This document shows, piece by piece, positions 25,535 through 36,802 of a stretch of 64,000 bases of DNA. Location: assembly GCF_029051725.1 (NCBI RefSeq), contig NZ_JAACFU010000005.1, forward strand, positions 434,001 to 498,000, in the 5' to 3' direction. The position numbers were made by a program, and so were the translations under genes. The first letter of the stretch is position 1. The number at the start of each line of letters is the position of its first letter. This DNA comes from Bradyrhizobium sp. CSS354 (lineage in GTDB: Bacteria > Pseudomonadota > Alphaproteobacteria > Rhizobiales > Xanthobacteraceae). The notes under the pieces are model-generated. The model was not told the DNA's origin. It searched no databases and saw nothing but the letters and a program-made list of their open reading frames with translations.

Positions 25535-26527
25535 CTAGCGCCTCTTCAGCCGCTCCGCCGGCACCGTCATCGCGGCGACGCCCGCCATGACCAGCACCAG
25601 TCCCAGCGCCAGGTTCGAGGGCACGCTCTCGCCGAGCAGCAGCACGGAGAGGCCCACGCCGATCGGAATGCGCAGATAGCCCTGCGCATTCGTCGTCAGC
25701 GTGCCGAGCCGTCCCAGGCACATGTAGAACAGCATGAGCCCCAGGGCGCTGGAGACGATGCCCATGACGATGGTGGCTGTGATCGCGGTCGGCGTCGGGT
25801 GCAGCGTCCAGGGCTGGTCGATGATCAGCGAGGGCGGCAGCAGCACGAGGCCGCCGAATAGGAGTGAGCCGGCCGCCACCACCATCGGGTCGTATTCGGA
25901 CAGCCGCAGGCCGAAGATCGTGGCGCAGGCGAACGAGATGGTGGCGAGCAGGATGGCGATCTCGGCCACGATCTCGCTGCCGAAGCCGCGCAGCGCATCC
26001 AGGCCCACGATGACGATGGTGCCGGCAAGGCCGAGGAGCGCGCCCGCGAACTTCAGCAGCGTTGCCGGCTCGTGACGCGTGATCAGCGAGGTGATCAGAA
26101 AGGCGAAGATCGGCGTGGTCGAAGCCAACACCACCGTGTTCGACGCCGGCACATATTGCTGCGACCAGGTGATGATCAGGAACGGAAAGGTCGAGTTGAT
26201 CAATTGCTGGGTTGCGAACAGCTTCCAAGCCTTCCCGTCGGTCGGGATCCTGACGCCGCGCATCCACAGGATCGCGAACAGGAACGCGGCCGCGATCAGC
26301 GACCGCGCTGAGATGAAGGTGATGGGCGGGATCGTGTCCAGCGCGAGCTTGGCCAGCGGATAGGTTGAGCTCCAGCAGCAGGCGAGCGCGACGAGCAGCG
26401 CATAGTCGCGCCAGTTGCGCGCGCCGGCGGCGGGCATGGATGGCAATGGCGAGGCCGTGGCGCGAGCCGTCGGTGGTGTGCTCTGCGGCACCTTGATGTT
26501 GCTCCCCGGCGCGACAGCGCTGGACAC
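25535..26527 (-). CDS. EamA/DMT family exporter
   Basis: A 330-residue inner-membrane protein with about ten hydrophobic helices in two EamA halves (residues 40-175 and 185-325). The marks are SSTYPLAKLALDTIPP and PIFAFLITSLI in the first half, and NAQGYLRIPIGVGLSVLLLGE in the second. Members export small metabolites, and the substrate is not predictable. The GTG start at 26527 lacks a good SD; ATG 26437, just before the first helix, is possible and would remove a 30-residue low-complexity leader. Its end abuts the TctC-type stop (convergent). Confidence 0.85.
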   Translation of the reverse strand: MSSAVAPGSNIKVPQSTPPTARATASPLPSMPAAGARNWRDYALLVALACCWSSTYPLAKLALDTIPPITFISARSLIAAAFLFAILWMRGVRIPTDGKAWKLFATQQLINSTFPFLIITWSQQYVPASNTVVLASTTPIFAFLITSLITRHEPATLLKFAGALLGLAGTIVIVGLDALRGFGSEIVAEIAILLATISFACATIFGLRLSEYDPMVVAAGSLLFGGLVLLPPSLIIDQPWTLHPTPTAITATIVMGIVSSALGLMLFYMCLGRLGTLTTNAQGYLRIPIGVGLSVLLLGESVPSNLALGLVLVMAGVAAMTVPAERLKRR

Positions 26528-26566
26528 AAGTCTGGGCGAGGGGGCACCAAAAGGGAAGGCGGCGAG

Positions 26567-27046
26567 CTATGCGTTTGGCTGCAGTGCCGGCTTCCGCTTC
26601 ACCCGCTTGATCGTGCCGGAGAATGTGAACAGGGGCCGCCCGCCTGACGTCAGCTTGCCGCGCAGGAAGATCAGCGAGCCGCCGGCGCGGGAAACTTCGC
26701 CGACACACTCGATCAGTTCGCCCTCGCGTGCCGCGTCGAGGAAGTCGCAGGCGAAATTCGTGGTCACGGCTGGTCCATCCAGCTCGTGAGTCGCGATCGC
26801 GAACAGGCAATAGTCGGAAAATGCCATGAAGCAGCCGCCATGGACGTTTCCGGAGCCGTTGAGGTGCTTCTTCTCGACCCGGAACGCCGAGCGGACGCTG
26901 CCGTCGTCCTCGATCTTGTGCCAGAACGGGCCGATATGGCTCTCAAAACTGTCGCGAATCCAGGTCCGCCAGCCCTGGAATTCTCCATCGGTGGCGACGT
27001 GGAGGTCGGGGCGGCGAGGCGGGGGCGCTTTGGTCAATTCATGCAA
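26567..27046 (-). CDS. PaaI-type hotdog thioesterase
   Basis: A 159-residue hotdog-fold acyl-CoA thioesterase. The family core is KKHLNGSGNVHGGCFMAFSD, where the N-x-x-x-x-HGG element binds the substrate, followed by TTNFACDFLDAAREGELIE. It is probably a cytoplasmic hydrolase of aryl- or acyl-CoA. It lies 39 bases upstream of the EamA gene on the same strand, so the two may form an operon. It is divergent from purL. Confidence 0.87.
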   Translation of the reverse strand: MHELTKAPPPRRPDLHVATDGEFQGWRTWIRDSFESHIGPFWHKIEDDGSVRSAFRVEKKHLNGSGNVHGGCFMAFSDYCLFAIATHELDGPAVTTNFACDFLDAAREGELIECVGEVSRAGGSLIFLRGKLTSGGRPLFTFSGTIKRVKRKPALQPNA

Positions 27047-27229
27047 GGAAATGGGCCTTCAATTGCGGGTCTTTTGCCCTTAAATCCGATCTGTCCGCGC
27101 TGTGCAATTCCTGTTCCCGCAGCCCCCGGCCGCAAAACGTGGGACAGCGGGAAAATGCGCCATAAAGGGCTTTTCCAAGCCGTCCGATGTTCCTAAGAAC
27201 GGCCAACCGCCGTCGAAAGCCTCGAATCC

Positions 27230-29440
<2,211 letters not shown>

Positions 29441-29458
29441 GGCGCTGCCGCACAGTCC

Positions 29459-29543
29459 GTCATTGCGAGCGCAGCGAAGCAATCCAGAGTCTCACCGCGG
29501 ACGCAGTCTGGATTGCTTCGTCGCGAGAGCTCCTCGCAATGAC
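29459..29543. repeat. Palindromic repeat GTCATTGCGAG family
   Basis: An 85-bp element beginning GTCATTGCGAGCGCAGCGAA and ending CTCGCAATGAC. The inner arms GAAGCAATCCAGA and TCTGGATTGCTTC pair. It lies between purL and the convergent acyltransferase gene. Confidence 0.88.
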
Positions 29544-29562
29544 GAATGGAAAGAGCTTGGCC

Positions 29563-30747
29563 TCACAACACGTGCGAGGCCCCCGGAATTTTCCGCAGGG
29601 CCGCAGTCAGTCCCCAGCTCAGGATCACCGTGAGCACGAAACCGATCGTGGCTTTCACGATTGCCGGCCAGCTGTAATCGAACAGCGCGTACTGGATCCA
29701 CAACGCGATCGGGTAGTGCACCAGGAAGATGCCGTAGGCATCCGCCTGCATGCGGTCGAGCAGGTTCGGGCCCGGCGACTTCTGGTGCAGGAAGAAGGCG
29801 AGGATCGCGAGCAGGATCCCGGCCGAAAACAGCACGAAGAACGTGCCGTAGATCGCCTGGTACCAGTGCGGCTGCGGGTCTGGATTGCCCAGAACTTCGC
29901 GCTTGATGTAGATCATGCCCCACATCAGGCAGTAGGGGATCAGCGTGGCGAGCACCCACAGCCAGCGCCGCTTCGGCAACTGGCCGCCGGCGCTGAGGAT
30001 ACCGCGATCGAAATTCGCAGCTCCAACACTGACGCCGATGAAGAAATAGGCGAAGTAGAGCAGGACGCGGCTCGCCTGCACCGAAAACGGCCCGAACTCG
30101 AACCATTTGCTGCCGCCGAAATAGAGCAGCGCCGGCACGTAGGCGATTGTCGCGACGACCACGAGCAGCAGCCAGAATACGGCCGGCTGGTCGAATCCGC
30201 GCAGCGACACGCGGTTGCCGGGATCGACCAGATGCGCGGAGACCCGGTAGAGCAGGCTCGCGGTCAGGTCGAACGCCAGCAGCACCCACACGAACCAGAT
30301 CGGGCCGCTGGGCCACGGGCCGACCGTGATCGTCTTCCACCAGAACGCCGCGAAGCCCAGGCCCGGATCGTGCCGCAGCGCGATTGCGTAATAGGCGAGC
30401 GGGATGACCGTGAACGCCGCGATCGCGAACGGCAGCCCGAGCCGCAACAGGCGATCGCGGAGAAAGACTGACGGCGCCTTGCGCGCGATGCCCGGCCAGG
30501 TGAACAGGCCTGACAGGAAGAAGAACATCGCCATGAAGAAGCTGTCGGTGGCCAGCACGACGATGTCGAAACCGGCCCAGAAGGCCGGATCGGTGTGCCC
30601 GAAATAGGTGTAGGGAATGACGGCGTGGTGCAGCAGCACCACCAGCGTGAGGAAGGTGCGGGCACGATCGAGCGACAGATTGCGCGCCTTGGCCTTCGGC
30701 GCCGCGTGCACCTCTGCGCCGATCGTCGCTGAATGTGACATCGTCAT
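29563..30747 (-). CDS. Membrane acyltransferase (acyltransferase 3 family)
   Basis: A 394-residue integral membrane protein with about ten helices and the acyltransferase-3 pattern. It opens with LSLDRARTFLTLVVLLHHAV, where RAR/HH are the usual catalytic-site elements near the first helix, and continues with FFMAMFFFLSGLFTWP and YGIFLVHYPIALWIQY. Members acylate glycans, lipids or peptides at the inner membrane. No glycosyltransferase neighbours reveal the substrate. Start ATG 30747 has a GGGGCGG element eight bases upstream; ATG 30741 is an alternative. Confidence 0.88.
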   Translation of the reverse strand: MTMSHSATIGAEVHAAPKAKARNLSLDRARTFLTLVVLLHHAVIPYTYFGHTDPAFWAGFDIVVLATDSFFMAMFFFLSGLFTWPGIARKAPSVFLRDRLLRLGLPFAIAAFTVIPLAYYAIALRHDPGLGFAAFWWKTITVGPWPSGPIWFVWVLLAFDLTASLLYRVSAHLVDPGNRVSLRGFDQPAVFWLLLVVVATIAYVPALLYFGGSKWFEFGPFSVQASRVLLYFAYFFIGVSVGAANFDRGILSAGGQLPKRRWLWVLATLIPYCLMWGMIYIKREVLGNPDPQPHWYQAIYGTFFVLFSAGILLAILAFFLHQKSPGPNLLDRMQADAYGIFLVHYPIALWIQYALFDYSWPAIVKATIGFVLTVILSWGLTAALRKIPGASHVL

Positions 30748-30931
30748 CGTGGCCGCCCCGGTCGCGCTTCTATCCCGGCCGGACTTTGCCGCCGGGAACC
30801 GGATTCAGCAAGGGTCGTTTGACACGTCTGCAGGTCCCGACACCCCTAGGAACCAGTTCCCTGCGACGAAGTTAGCGTTCGCCAAAACGGCTTGAGGGCC
30901 GTGGCAAGGCGGTACAATTTCGGAGCTGGCG

Positions 30932-31105
30932 ATGACGATCCTGAAATGGGCGCTGATCTTCTTACTGGTCTCGATCGTGGCCGGCGTGCTCGGCTTCACC
31001 GGCATCTCGGCCGCCTCCGCCGACATCGCCCGCTTCCTGTTCTACGTGTTCGTCGTGATTTTCCTGGTGCTGCTGATCCTGGGGCTCACGATCTTCAGGG
31101 CGTAG
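30932..31105 (+). CDS. Small DUF1328 (UPF0391) membrane protein
   Basis: A 57-residue protein beginning [20 protein letters not shown], with the [14 protein letters not shown] turn and a second hydrophobic helix ending LGLTIFRA. This is the DUF1328/UPF0391 (YtjA-like) pattern: two short transmembrane helices, widely conserved, function unknown, often stress-induced. The preceding GGAGCTGGCG gives an SD at about eight bases. A palindromic repeat follows. Confidence 0.88.
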   Translation: MTILKWALIFLLVSIVAGVLGFTGISAASADIARFLFYVFVVIFLVLLILGLTIFRA

Positions 31106-31131
31106 CGGGGCTCGCGTCAGCCATCGCTGCC

Positions 31132-31253
31132 GTCATGGCCGGGCTCGTCCCGGCCATCCAGGCCATCCGCGCATGACCAAGAACGTGGATGCCCGGGCCT
31201 TCGCCTCGCCGAAGCGGCTTCGGCCGCGCAGGCGGGACAAGCCCGGGCATGAC
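31132..31253. repeat. Compound palindromic repeat
   Basis: A 122-bp element with ends GTCATGGCCGGGCTCG and GCCCGGGCATGAC. The right part from AAGAACGTGGATGCCCGGG is shared with the repeat at 20314, but here a second palindrome (GCCGAAGCGGCTTCGGC core) is inserted within it, suggesting a nested insertion. Confidence 0.85.
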
Positions 31254-31266
31254 GAACTCTCAGCGG

Positions 31267-31626
31267 CTACCCCACTTCCTCGATCTTCACCTTATCCGGA
31301 TAGAAGGCGAGATGACCGGAAATCTCGGTCATGGCGGGGAAGGGCGCCTCATAGGTCCAGATCGCGTTGTCCAGCGTCTGGCCGTCGGCCTTGACGCTGT
31401 AATAGCTGGCATCGCCCTTGTAAGGGCAATGGGTGACCCGGTCGGTGCGCTCCAGCAGCGCCATGTTGGCGTCCTGTCGCGGCACATATTGTACCGCCGG
31501 ATATTTCGCCTCTTTCAGCGTCAGCGCCTTGGTGGTCTCGGCGATCACGATATCGCCGGCCGTGACGCGGACGCGTCGGGGATTTGGGGTGATGGTGATG
31601 GGGTGGTCGGGCCCTGGAAGCTTCAT
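31267..31626 (-). CDS. DUF427 family protein
   Basis: A 119-residue soluble protein with the DUF427 pattern RRVRVTAGDIVIAETTKAL, VTHCPYKGDASYYSV and WTYEAPFPAMTEISGHLAFYP. The family is a small beta-sheet fold of unknown function in many bacteria and fungi. No partner gene suggests its role. It lies between two accessory regions on the strand opposite to bolA. Confidence 0.87.
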   Translation of the reverse strand: MKLPGPDHPITITPNPRRVRVTAGDIVIAETTKALTLKEAKYPAVQYVPRQDANMALLERTDRVTHCPYKGDASYYSVKADGQTLDNAIWTYEAPFPAMTEISGHLAFYPDKVKIEEVG

Positions 31627-31836
31627 GATTTCATGCCTTTTCGATCAGTCTGCCGCGCGCGGCACTTTGTCGTGGCTTTATCGCAATGGGATCACGGATA
31701 TAGTGCCTCAAGGCGTGACGTAGAAGGCCGTTCACGCTAAGTTTGGCCCCGCCGGCAAGATTGGCTTTGCGGATCCGGACCCCGGCAGCGATTCGACGAC
31801 AAGGCTGATTGCAGCCGAGACAGGAGCACGACCCGA

Positions 31837-32073
31837 ATGCCAATGGACGCCCACGATATCGAGGCGATGATCAAGGCGGCGATCCCCGATGCCGAGGTGA
31901 CCATCCGTGACCTCGCCGGGGACGGCGATCACTATGCCGCGACCGTGATCTCGGAATCCTTCCGCGGCAAGTCCCGCGTCCAGCAGCACCAGATCGTCTA
32001 TCAGTCCCTGCGCGGCCAGATGGGCGGCGTGCTGCATGCGCTGGCGCTACAAACCGGTGTCCCGGGCGCTTAA
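31837..32073 (+). CDS. bolA: BolA family protein
   Basis: A 78-residue BolA/YrbA-type protein: AMIKAAIPDAEVTIRDLAGDGDHY, then the invariant histidine segment KSRVQQHQIVYQSL. BolA proteins pair with CGFS glutaredoxins to handle [2Fe-2S] clusters, and grxD lies 3.8 kb downstream on the same strand. In most alphaproteobacteria purL, bolA and grxD adjoin; here LtrA and the egt genes separate them. A second ATG at 31843 could be the true start. Confidence 0.92.
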   Translation: MPMDAHDIEAMIKAAIPDAEVTIRDLAGDGDHYAATVISESFRGKSRVQQHQIVYQSLRGQMGGVLHALALQTGVPGA

Positions 32074-32097
32074 TCTGATCGTGACGAGGGGATGACG

Positions 32098-33291
32098 ATG
32101 GCTGCGGACAATCCGCGCGGCGCGATGTTTCGCGTCATCCTGCCGAACCAGCACAGCCGCGTCACCAATGCCGAGCTGTTCTTCGACCTGGTTTTCGTTT
32201 TCGCGATCACGCAGGTCTCGCACACGCTGCTGCACCATTTCACGCCGCTCGGTGCGGTGCACGTCGCGGTGCTGTTTCTCGCGGTATGGTGGGTGTGGGT
32301 CTACACCGCCTGGGTCACCAACTGGCTCGATCCCGAGCTGACGCCGGTCCGGATCCTCATCTTCCTGATGATGCTGGGCGGCCTCGTGCTGTCGACGACG
32401 ATCCCGACCGCTTTCGAGGGGCGGGGCCTGTGGTTTGCGATCGCCTACGCAACGATGCAGGTCGGGCGCACCGCCTTCTGGATGTTTGCAACGCCGCGGC
32501 ATCGAATGGCGGTCCGGCACAATGCGATCCGCATCCTGACGTGGCTCTCGGTCTCCGCGATCTTCTGGATCCTCGGCGGCCTCGCCCATGACGAGGCGCG
32601 GCTATGGTTCTGGATCGGGGCGTTGTCGATCGAATACGTCTCGCCGGCGGTGCGCTTCTGGGTCCCGAAGCTGGGCTTCTCGTCGGTCGAGGCCTGGGCC
32701 GTCGAGGGCGGCCACATGGCCGAGCGCTGCTCGCTCTTCGTCATCATCGCGCTTGGCGAGGCCGTCGTCGTCAACGGCGCGACCTTTGCCGAGCTGGACT
32801 GGACCGCGGACAACATTTCGGCCTTCGTCTCCGCGCTGGTCGGCAGCATCGCGATGTGGTGGGTCTATTTCCACAAGGGCGCCGAGGCCGGCGCCGAGCG
32901 CATCTCGAAATCCGCCGAATCCGGCCGTTTGGCGCGGCTCGCCTACACCTATCTGCACATGCCGATCGTCGCCGGCATCATCCTGACCGCGGTCTCCGAC
33001 GAGCTGGTGCTGAAGCATCCGGTCGGGCATTCCGATATCAGGACCATCGTGAGCACGATCGGCGGTCCCTTGCTGTTCCTGGTCGGTACCATCCTATTCA
33101 AGCACGCGATCCGCGGCTTCCTCCAGCTCTCGCACGGGATTGGCATCAGCTTGCTTCTGGTTCTGTCGTGGTTCGCCGCGGAGCTCTCGCCGCTATGGCT
33201 GTCGGTCGCCGCGACAGTGATCATGATCGTTGTCGCGGTATGGGAGTCGGTCTCGCTGGGATCGACGCCGGAAGAGGCCGAAGAGCATTGA
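32098..33291 (+). CDS. Low temperature requirement protein A (LtrA) family membrane protein
   Basis: A 397-residue integral membrane protein with about ten hydrophobic helices. The LtrA family signature VTNAELFFDLVFVFAITQVSH is at the N-terminus, and MAERCSLFVIIALGEAVVV lies in the middle. The family was named from a Listeria mutant that fails to grow in the cold; the molecular function is unknown. ATG 32098 is preferred to 32092 because GAGGGG then lies at the proper six-base spacing. Confidence 0.87.
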   Translation: MAADNPRGAMFRVILPNQHSRVTNAELFFDLVFVFAITQVSHTLLHHFTPLGAVHVAVLFLAVWWVWVYTAWVTNWLDPELTPVRILIFLMMLGGLVLSTTIPTAFEGRGLWFAIAYATMQVGRTAFWMFATPRHRMAVRHNAIRILTWLSVSAIFWILGGLAHDEARLWFWIGALSIEYVSPAVRFWVPKLGFSSVEAWAVEGGHMAERCSLFVIIALGEAVVVNGATFAELDWTADNISAFVSALVGSIAMWWVYFHKGAEAGAERISKSAESGRLARLAYTYLHMPIVAGIILTAVSDELVLKHPVGHSDIRTIVSTIGGPLLFLVGTILFKHAIRGFLQLSHGIGISLLLVLSWFAAELSPLWLSVAATVIMIVVAVWESVSLGSTPEEAEEH

Positions 33292-33316
33292 GCCGGCGCC
33301 AATTGGCCCGGAGCCT

Positions 33317-34288
33317 TTACTCCGCCGCCTCCAGCGCGTGCACCGAGAACATCTTCGCCGCATCCGTCCAGCTCTCGCGCACTCGCCAGCCCGCGCCTTG
33401 CGCCAGCGCGGCAAAACGCTCGAGGCTGTATTTGTAGCTGTTCTCGGTGTGGATGCTCTCCCCCGCGCGGAACGAGAAGCTGGTGCCGAGCAGGCGCACG
33501 GTCTGGCTCTTTTTGCTGATCAGGTGCATCTCGATGCGGTGCCGCTCGCGATTGTAGATCGCGCGGTGGGTGAAGGCGGAGAGGTCGAAATTGCCGCCGA
33601 GCTCGCGGTTGATCCGCACCAGCACATTGAGGTTGAAACGTGCGGTGACGCCGGCGGCATCATTATAGGCGTCGTGGAGCAGGCGCTCCTCCTTCTCGAG
33701 GTCGGCGCCGATGATCATCTGCGCGCCGCGGCCCAGGATGGCGCGCGCGCTCTTCAGGAAGGCCTGCGCTTCATGCGGCTCGAAATTGCCGATGGTCGAG
33801 CCCGGGAAGAACCCGACCTTGGGCATGGTCGCCACTGCCTTGGGCAGCTCGAAGGGCGTGGTGAAGTCGGCCGCCACCGGGTAGATGCCGAGTGACGGAA
33901 AATCCCGCTTCAGGCCGTTCGCCTGCGCCGTCAGGAAGTCGCCGGAGATATCGACGGGCACATAGGCCGCGAACTTGCAGTGGTTGAGCAGCAGCCGGAC
34001 CTTTGTGGTCGCGCCCGCGCCGAATTCGACGAGGGCCGCGTGCTCCGGAATGATCTTTGCGATCTCGCTGCCGCGCTCCTTCAGGATCGCAAGCTCCGTG
34101 CGTGTCGGATAATATTCCGGCAGCCGTGTGATCGCTTCGAACAATTCCGATCCGGCCGCATCGTAGAAATATTTCGGCGACAGCTTTTTCGGCTGCTGCG
34201 AGAGGTCCCCGATGGCCTCCCGGGCAAAGGCGGTGGTCTGCTCGTCGGGAAGATGGGCTTCGGCCAAGGCGCTGGCGTGCACATTCAT
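33317..34288 (-). CDS. egtD: Histidine N-alpha-methyltransferase EgtD
   Basis: A 323-residue SAM-dependent enzyme that trimethylates histidine to hercynine, the first step of ergothioneine synthesis. Motifs: SPKYFYDAAGSELFEAI, LPEYYPTRTE, LVEFGAGATTKVRLLL (SAM site), FFPGSTIGNFEP and YNRERHRIEMHL, all standard for EgtD. The length agrees with the family. ATG 34288 (MNVHASALAEAHLP) is preferred over a longer frame that overlaps egtB. It follows egtB by 52 bases on the same strand. Confidence 0.95.
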   Translation of the reverse strand: MNVHASALAEAHLPDEQTTAFAREAIGDLSQQPKKLSPKYFYDAAGSELFEAITRLPEYYPTRTELAILKERGSEIAKIIPEHAALVEFGAGATTKVRLLLNHCKFAAYVPVDISGDFLTAQANGLKRDFPSLGIYPVAADFTTPFELPKAVATMPKVGFFPGSTIGNFEPHEAQAFLKSARAILGRGAQMIIGADLEKEERLLHDAYNDAAGVTARFNLNVLVRINRELGGNFDLSAFTHRAIYNRERHRIEMHLISKKSQTVRLLGTSFSFRAGESIHTENSYKYSLERFAALAQGAGWRVRESWTDAAKMFSVHALEAAE

Positions 34289-34340
34289 GATACTCTCCTG
34301 AACGCGCTGTCCGGCGCGCATTTGTCGTCGGATGAGAATT

Positions 34341-35582
34341 TTACTCGTAGTCGGCGAGCCGCAGTCCCGTGAATTGCCAGCGGTGGTGCGGATAAAAGAA
34401 GTTGCGATAGGTGATACGGCTGTGCCCTTCCGGGGTTGCAAGCGAAGAGCCGCGCAGCACCAGCTGGTTGACCATGAACTTCCCGTTGTATTCGCCGAGG
34501 GCGCCTTCGATGGCGCGATAGCCGGGGTAGGGCGAATACGAGCTGCGGGTCCACTGCCAGACGATGCCGAAGGCATCGTTGAGCTGGCCGGCGCGAGCCG
34601 CGACCTCCCACTCCATCTCGGTCGGCAGATGTTTTCCCGTCCAGCGCGCGAAGGCGTCGGCCTCGTAATAGCTGACGTGGCAGACCGGCGCGTCGGGATC
34701 GACCGGCTTGAGGCCGGCCAGCGTCATCACATGCCATTGGCCGTCGATCTCGCGCCAATGGCCCGGTGCCTGCCAGTCGTCCTTGCTGGCGGCGGCAAAA
34801 CCGTCCATCAGCCACAGCGTTGCGGTCCGGTAGCCGCCGTCGCGCATGAAGGCGAGCCATTCGCCATTGGTGACGAGATTGCGTGCGAGCTTGACCGGGC
34901 CAACGAGGGCACGATGGGCCGGCTTCTCGTTGTCGAAATGAAAACTGTCGTCGACATGACCGACGGTGTGGATGCCTTCGTTCAGCGTCAGCCAATCGTC
35001 GCCGGCCGGCGCCGCGGTCGGGAAGCGCCAGTCCGGATCATAGGCCGGCGGGATCGGATTCTGCGCGAAGGCGTGCAGGATGTCGGTGAACATCAATTCC
35101 TGATGCTGCTGCTCGTGATTGAGGCCGACCTCGACCAGTGGCGCGATCTCGCGAAGCTTGTCCTCGCCGGCGTCGCCGAAGAATTTCACGACGGCAGCGT
35201 CGACATGTTTTCGATAGGCGCCGACCTGATCGGCGCTCGGACGGGTGATATCGCCGCGGTGATTGCGGGAATGGCGCGGGCCGGCGCTGACGTAATAGGA
35301 ATTGAACAGGAAGGCGAAGTCGGGATGAAAGGGCTGGTAGCCCGCACAGTGCTCGCCGAGCACGAACTGCTCCCAGAACCAGGTGGTGTGCGCCCGGTGC
35401 CATTTCGTCGGGCTCGCGTCCGGCATGGACTGGATCTGCTGGTCCTCCGGCGACAGCGGCGCGGCCCGGCGCTCGGTCTCGTGGCGGACGGCGAGAAACG
35501 CGTCTTCCAGCCTCTGGGCAAGGCCGCCCAAATCGGCCGACGGTGACGGGGCGGGGGCCGTAGCGGAGACTTGTTTCGTCAC
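34341..35582 (-). CDS. egtB: Ergothioneine biosynthesis protein EgtB (sulfoxide synthase)
   Basis: A 413-residue non-heme iron enzyme that couples hercynine to a thiol (gamma-glutamylcysteine or cysteine) with oxygen. The N-terminal DinB-like domain has SPTKWHRAHTTWFWEQ and the iron motif HEQQHQE (H156, H160, E162). The C-terminal FGE-sulfatase-like domain has HLPTEMEWEVAARAG and NQLVLRGSS. The start is set at GTG 35582 because TGGAG lies seven bases before it; a TTG 51 bases further upstream is less likely. EgtA, EgtC and EgtE are not seen in the window. Confidence 0.94.
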   Translation of the reverse strand: MTKQVSATAPAPSPSADLGGLAQRLEDAFLAVRHETERRAAPLSPEDQQIQSMPDASPTKWHRAHTTWFWEQFVLGEHCAGYQPFHPDFAFLFNSYYVSAGPRHSRNHRGDITRPSADQVGAYRKHVDAAVVKFFGDAGEDKLREIAPLVEVGLNHEQQHQELMFTDILHAFAQNPIPPAYDPDWRFPTAAPAGDDWLTLNEGIHTVGHVDDSFHFDNEKPAHRALVGPVKLARNLVTNGEWLAFMRDGGYRTATLWLMDGFAAASKDDWQAPGHWREIDGQWHVMTLAGLKPVDPDAPVCHVSYYEADAFARWTGKHLPTEMEWEVAARAGQLNDAFGIVWQWTRSSYSPYPGYRAIEGALGEYNGKFMVNQLVLRGSSLATPEGHSRITYRNFFYPHHRWQFTGLRLADYE

Positions 35583-35874
35583 GTTTTTCTCCAGACAGGA
35601 CAAGAGAACGTTGTTGGCGTTGTCGGGTTCCAAAACGCCGGGTTCGTCCTAGATAGGAGCTCCGTGACGGTATGAAAGTCCTCCTCGGCGATGATATTCG
35701 TGCCATCATGCAATGGGCCGCTGCTGCCGAGAGCGGTCCGCCCAGGGGCCGCTCGCCGCCATTTTACTTTGGATGCACAACGGTTTGGGCTACATATATG
35801 GGGAGGGATCGGGTTAAATCGGCTGAGCCAGCCCGAAGCAATTGGAGTGGGCTCCGCCCCATAAGGACACGGAT

Positions 35875-36201
35875 ATGAGCATCGAGGAATTCATCGCTAA
35901 CGAAGTGAAGTCGAACGACGTGGTTCTGTTCATGAAGGGTACGCCGCAATTTCCGCAGTGCGGGTTCTCCGGCCAGGTCGTCCAGATCCTCGACCACATC
36001 GGCGTCGGTTATAAGGGCCTCAATGTTCTCGAATCCGCCGAACTGCGCAACGGCATCAAGGACTTTTCGAACTGGCCGACCATTCCGCAGCTCTATGTGA
36101 AGGGCGAGTTCGTCGGCGGCTGCGACATTGTCCGCGAGATGTTCCAGGCCGGTGAGTTGCAGCAGCTCTTCTCCGAAAAGGGCGTCGCTGTCGCGGCCTG
36201 A
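35875..36201 (+). CDS. grxD: Monothiol glutaredoxin, Grx4 family
   Basis: A 108-residue cytoplasmic protein with the CGFS active site in [20 protein letters not shown], the [19 protein letters not shown] glutathione-binding segment and a C-terminal helix. It carries [2Fe-2S] clusters together with BolA. ATG 35875 follows AAGGAC; 11 further upstream codons are open but not conserved. The macro-domain gene starts three bases after its stop. Confidence 0.95.
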   Translation: MSIEEFIANEVKSNDVVLFMKGTPQFPQCGFSGQVVQILDHIGVGYKGLNVLESAELRNGIKDFSNWPTIPQLYVKGEFVGGCDIVREMFQAGELQQLFSEKGVAVAA

Positions 36202-36204
36202 TAC

Positions 36205-36759
36205 GTGACCCGGCTGACGCGCCGGATCGGAGGCGCGGAGCTCAAGGTCATCGTTGCTGACATCACCACGCTGAGCGTTGACGCCATCGTCAACGCGGCC
36301 AACACGTCGCTCCTTGGTGGGGGCGGCGTCGATGGTGCGATCCATGACGCTGCCGGTCTCGAGCTTCTAGCCGAGTGCCGGAAGCTTGGAGGATGCCCGA
36401 CCGGCGATGCCAAGATCACGCCGGGCTACCTTCTCCCTGCGCGTCATGTGATCCATGCGGTCGGTCCGGTCTGGCACGGCGGCACTCGTGGTGAGGCTGA
36501 GGCGCTGCGCTCCTGCTATCGCCGTGCGCTTGAGCTCTGTGAGGCTAATCAGCTGACCTCCGTGGCGTTCTCCGCGATTTCGACCGGGGTTTACGGCTTT
36601 CCCGCCGACCAGGCCGCGACGATTGCGGTCCATGCGGCCATTGAAGCCCTGCCGGCCGCGCCGCTGGTGGTCGAGGTCATATTTTGTTGTTTCTCGGAAA
36701 AGAGCGCGGTTCTGCACGCGGACGCTTTGGCGCGGCACAGCAGCCCTTGTGCCGACTGA
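36205..36759 (+). CDS. Macro-domain protein (O-acetyl-ADP-ribose deacetylase type)
   Basis: A 184-residue single macro domain. [27 protein letters not shown] is the YmdB-like ADP-ribose site (split here: [13 protein letters not shown] and the following DGAIH), followed by [25 protein letters not shown] and [11 protein letters not shown]. Such enzymes remove ADP-ribose or deacetylate O-acetyl-ADP-ribose. The GTG start lies three bases after grxD, so the two are probably co-translated, a neighbourhood that may link ADP-ribose signalling with iron-sulfur or redox stress. Confidence 0.9.
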   Translation: MTRLTRRIGGAELKVIVADITTLSVDAIVNAANTSLLGGGGVDGAIHDAAGLELLAECRKLGGCPTGDAKITPGYLLPARHVIHAVGPVWHGGTRGEAEALRSCYRRALELCEANQLTSVAFSAISTGVYGFPADQAATIAVHAAIEALPAAPLVVEVIFCCFSEKSAVLHADALARHSSPCAD

Positions 36760-36802
36760 CGTGGTCAGTACACTCCGCCGGGCCATGTTCCGGGGAGGGG
36801 AT

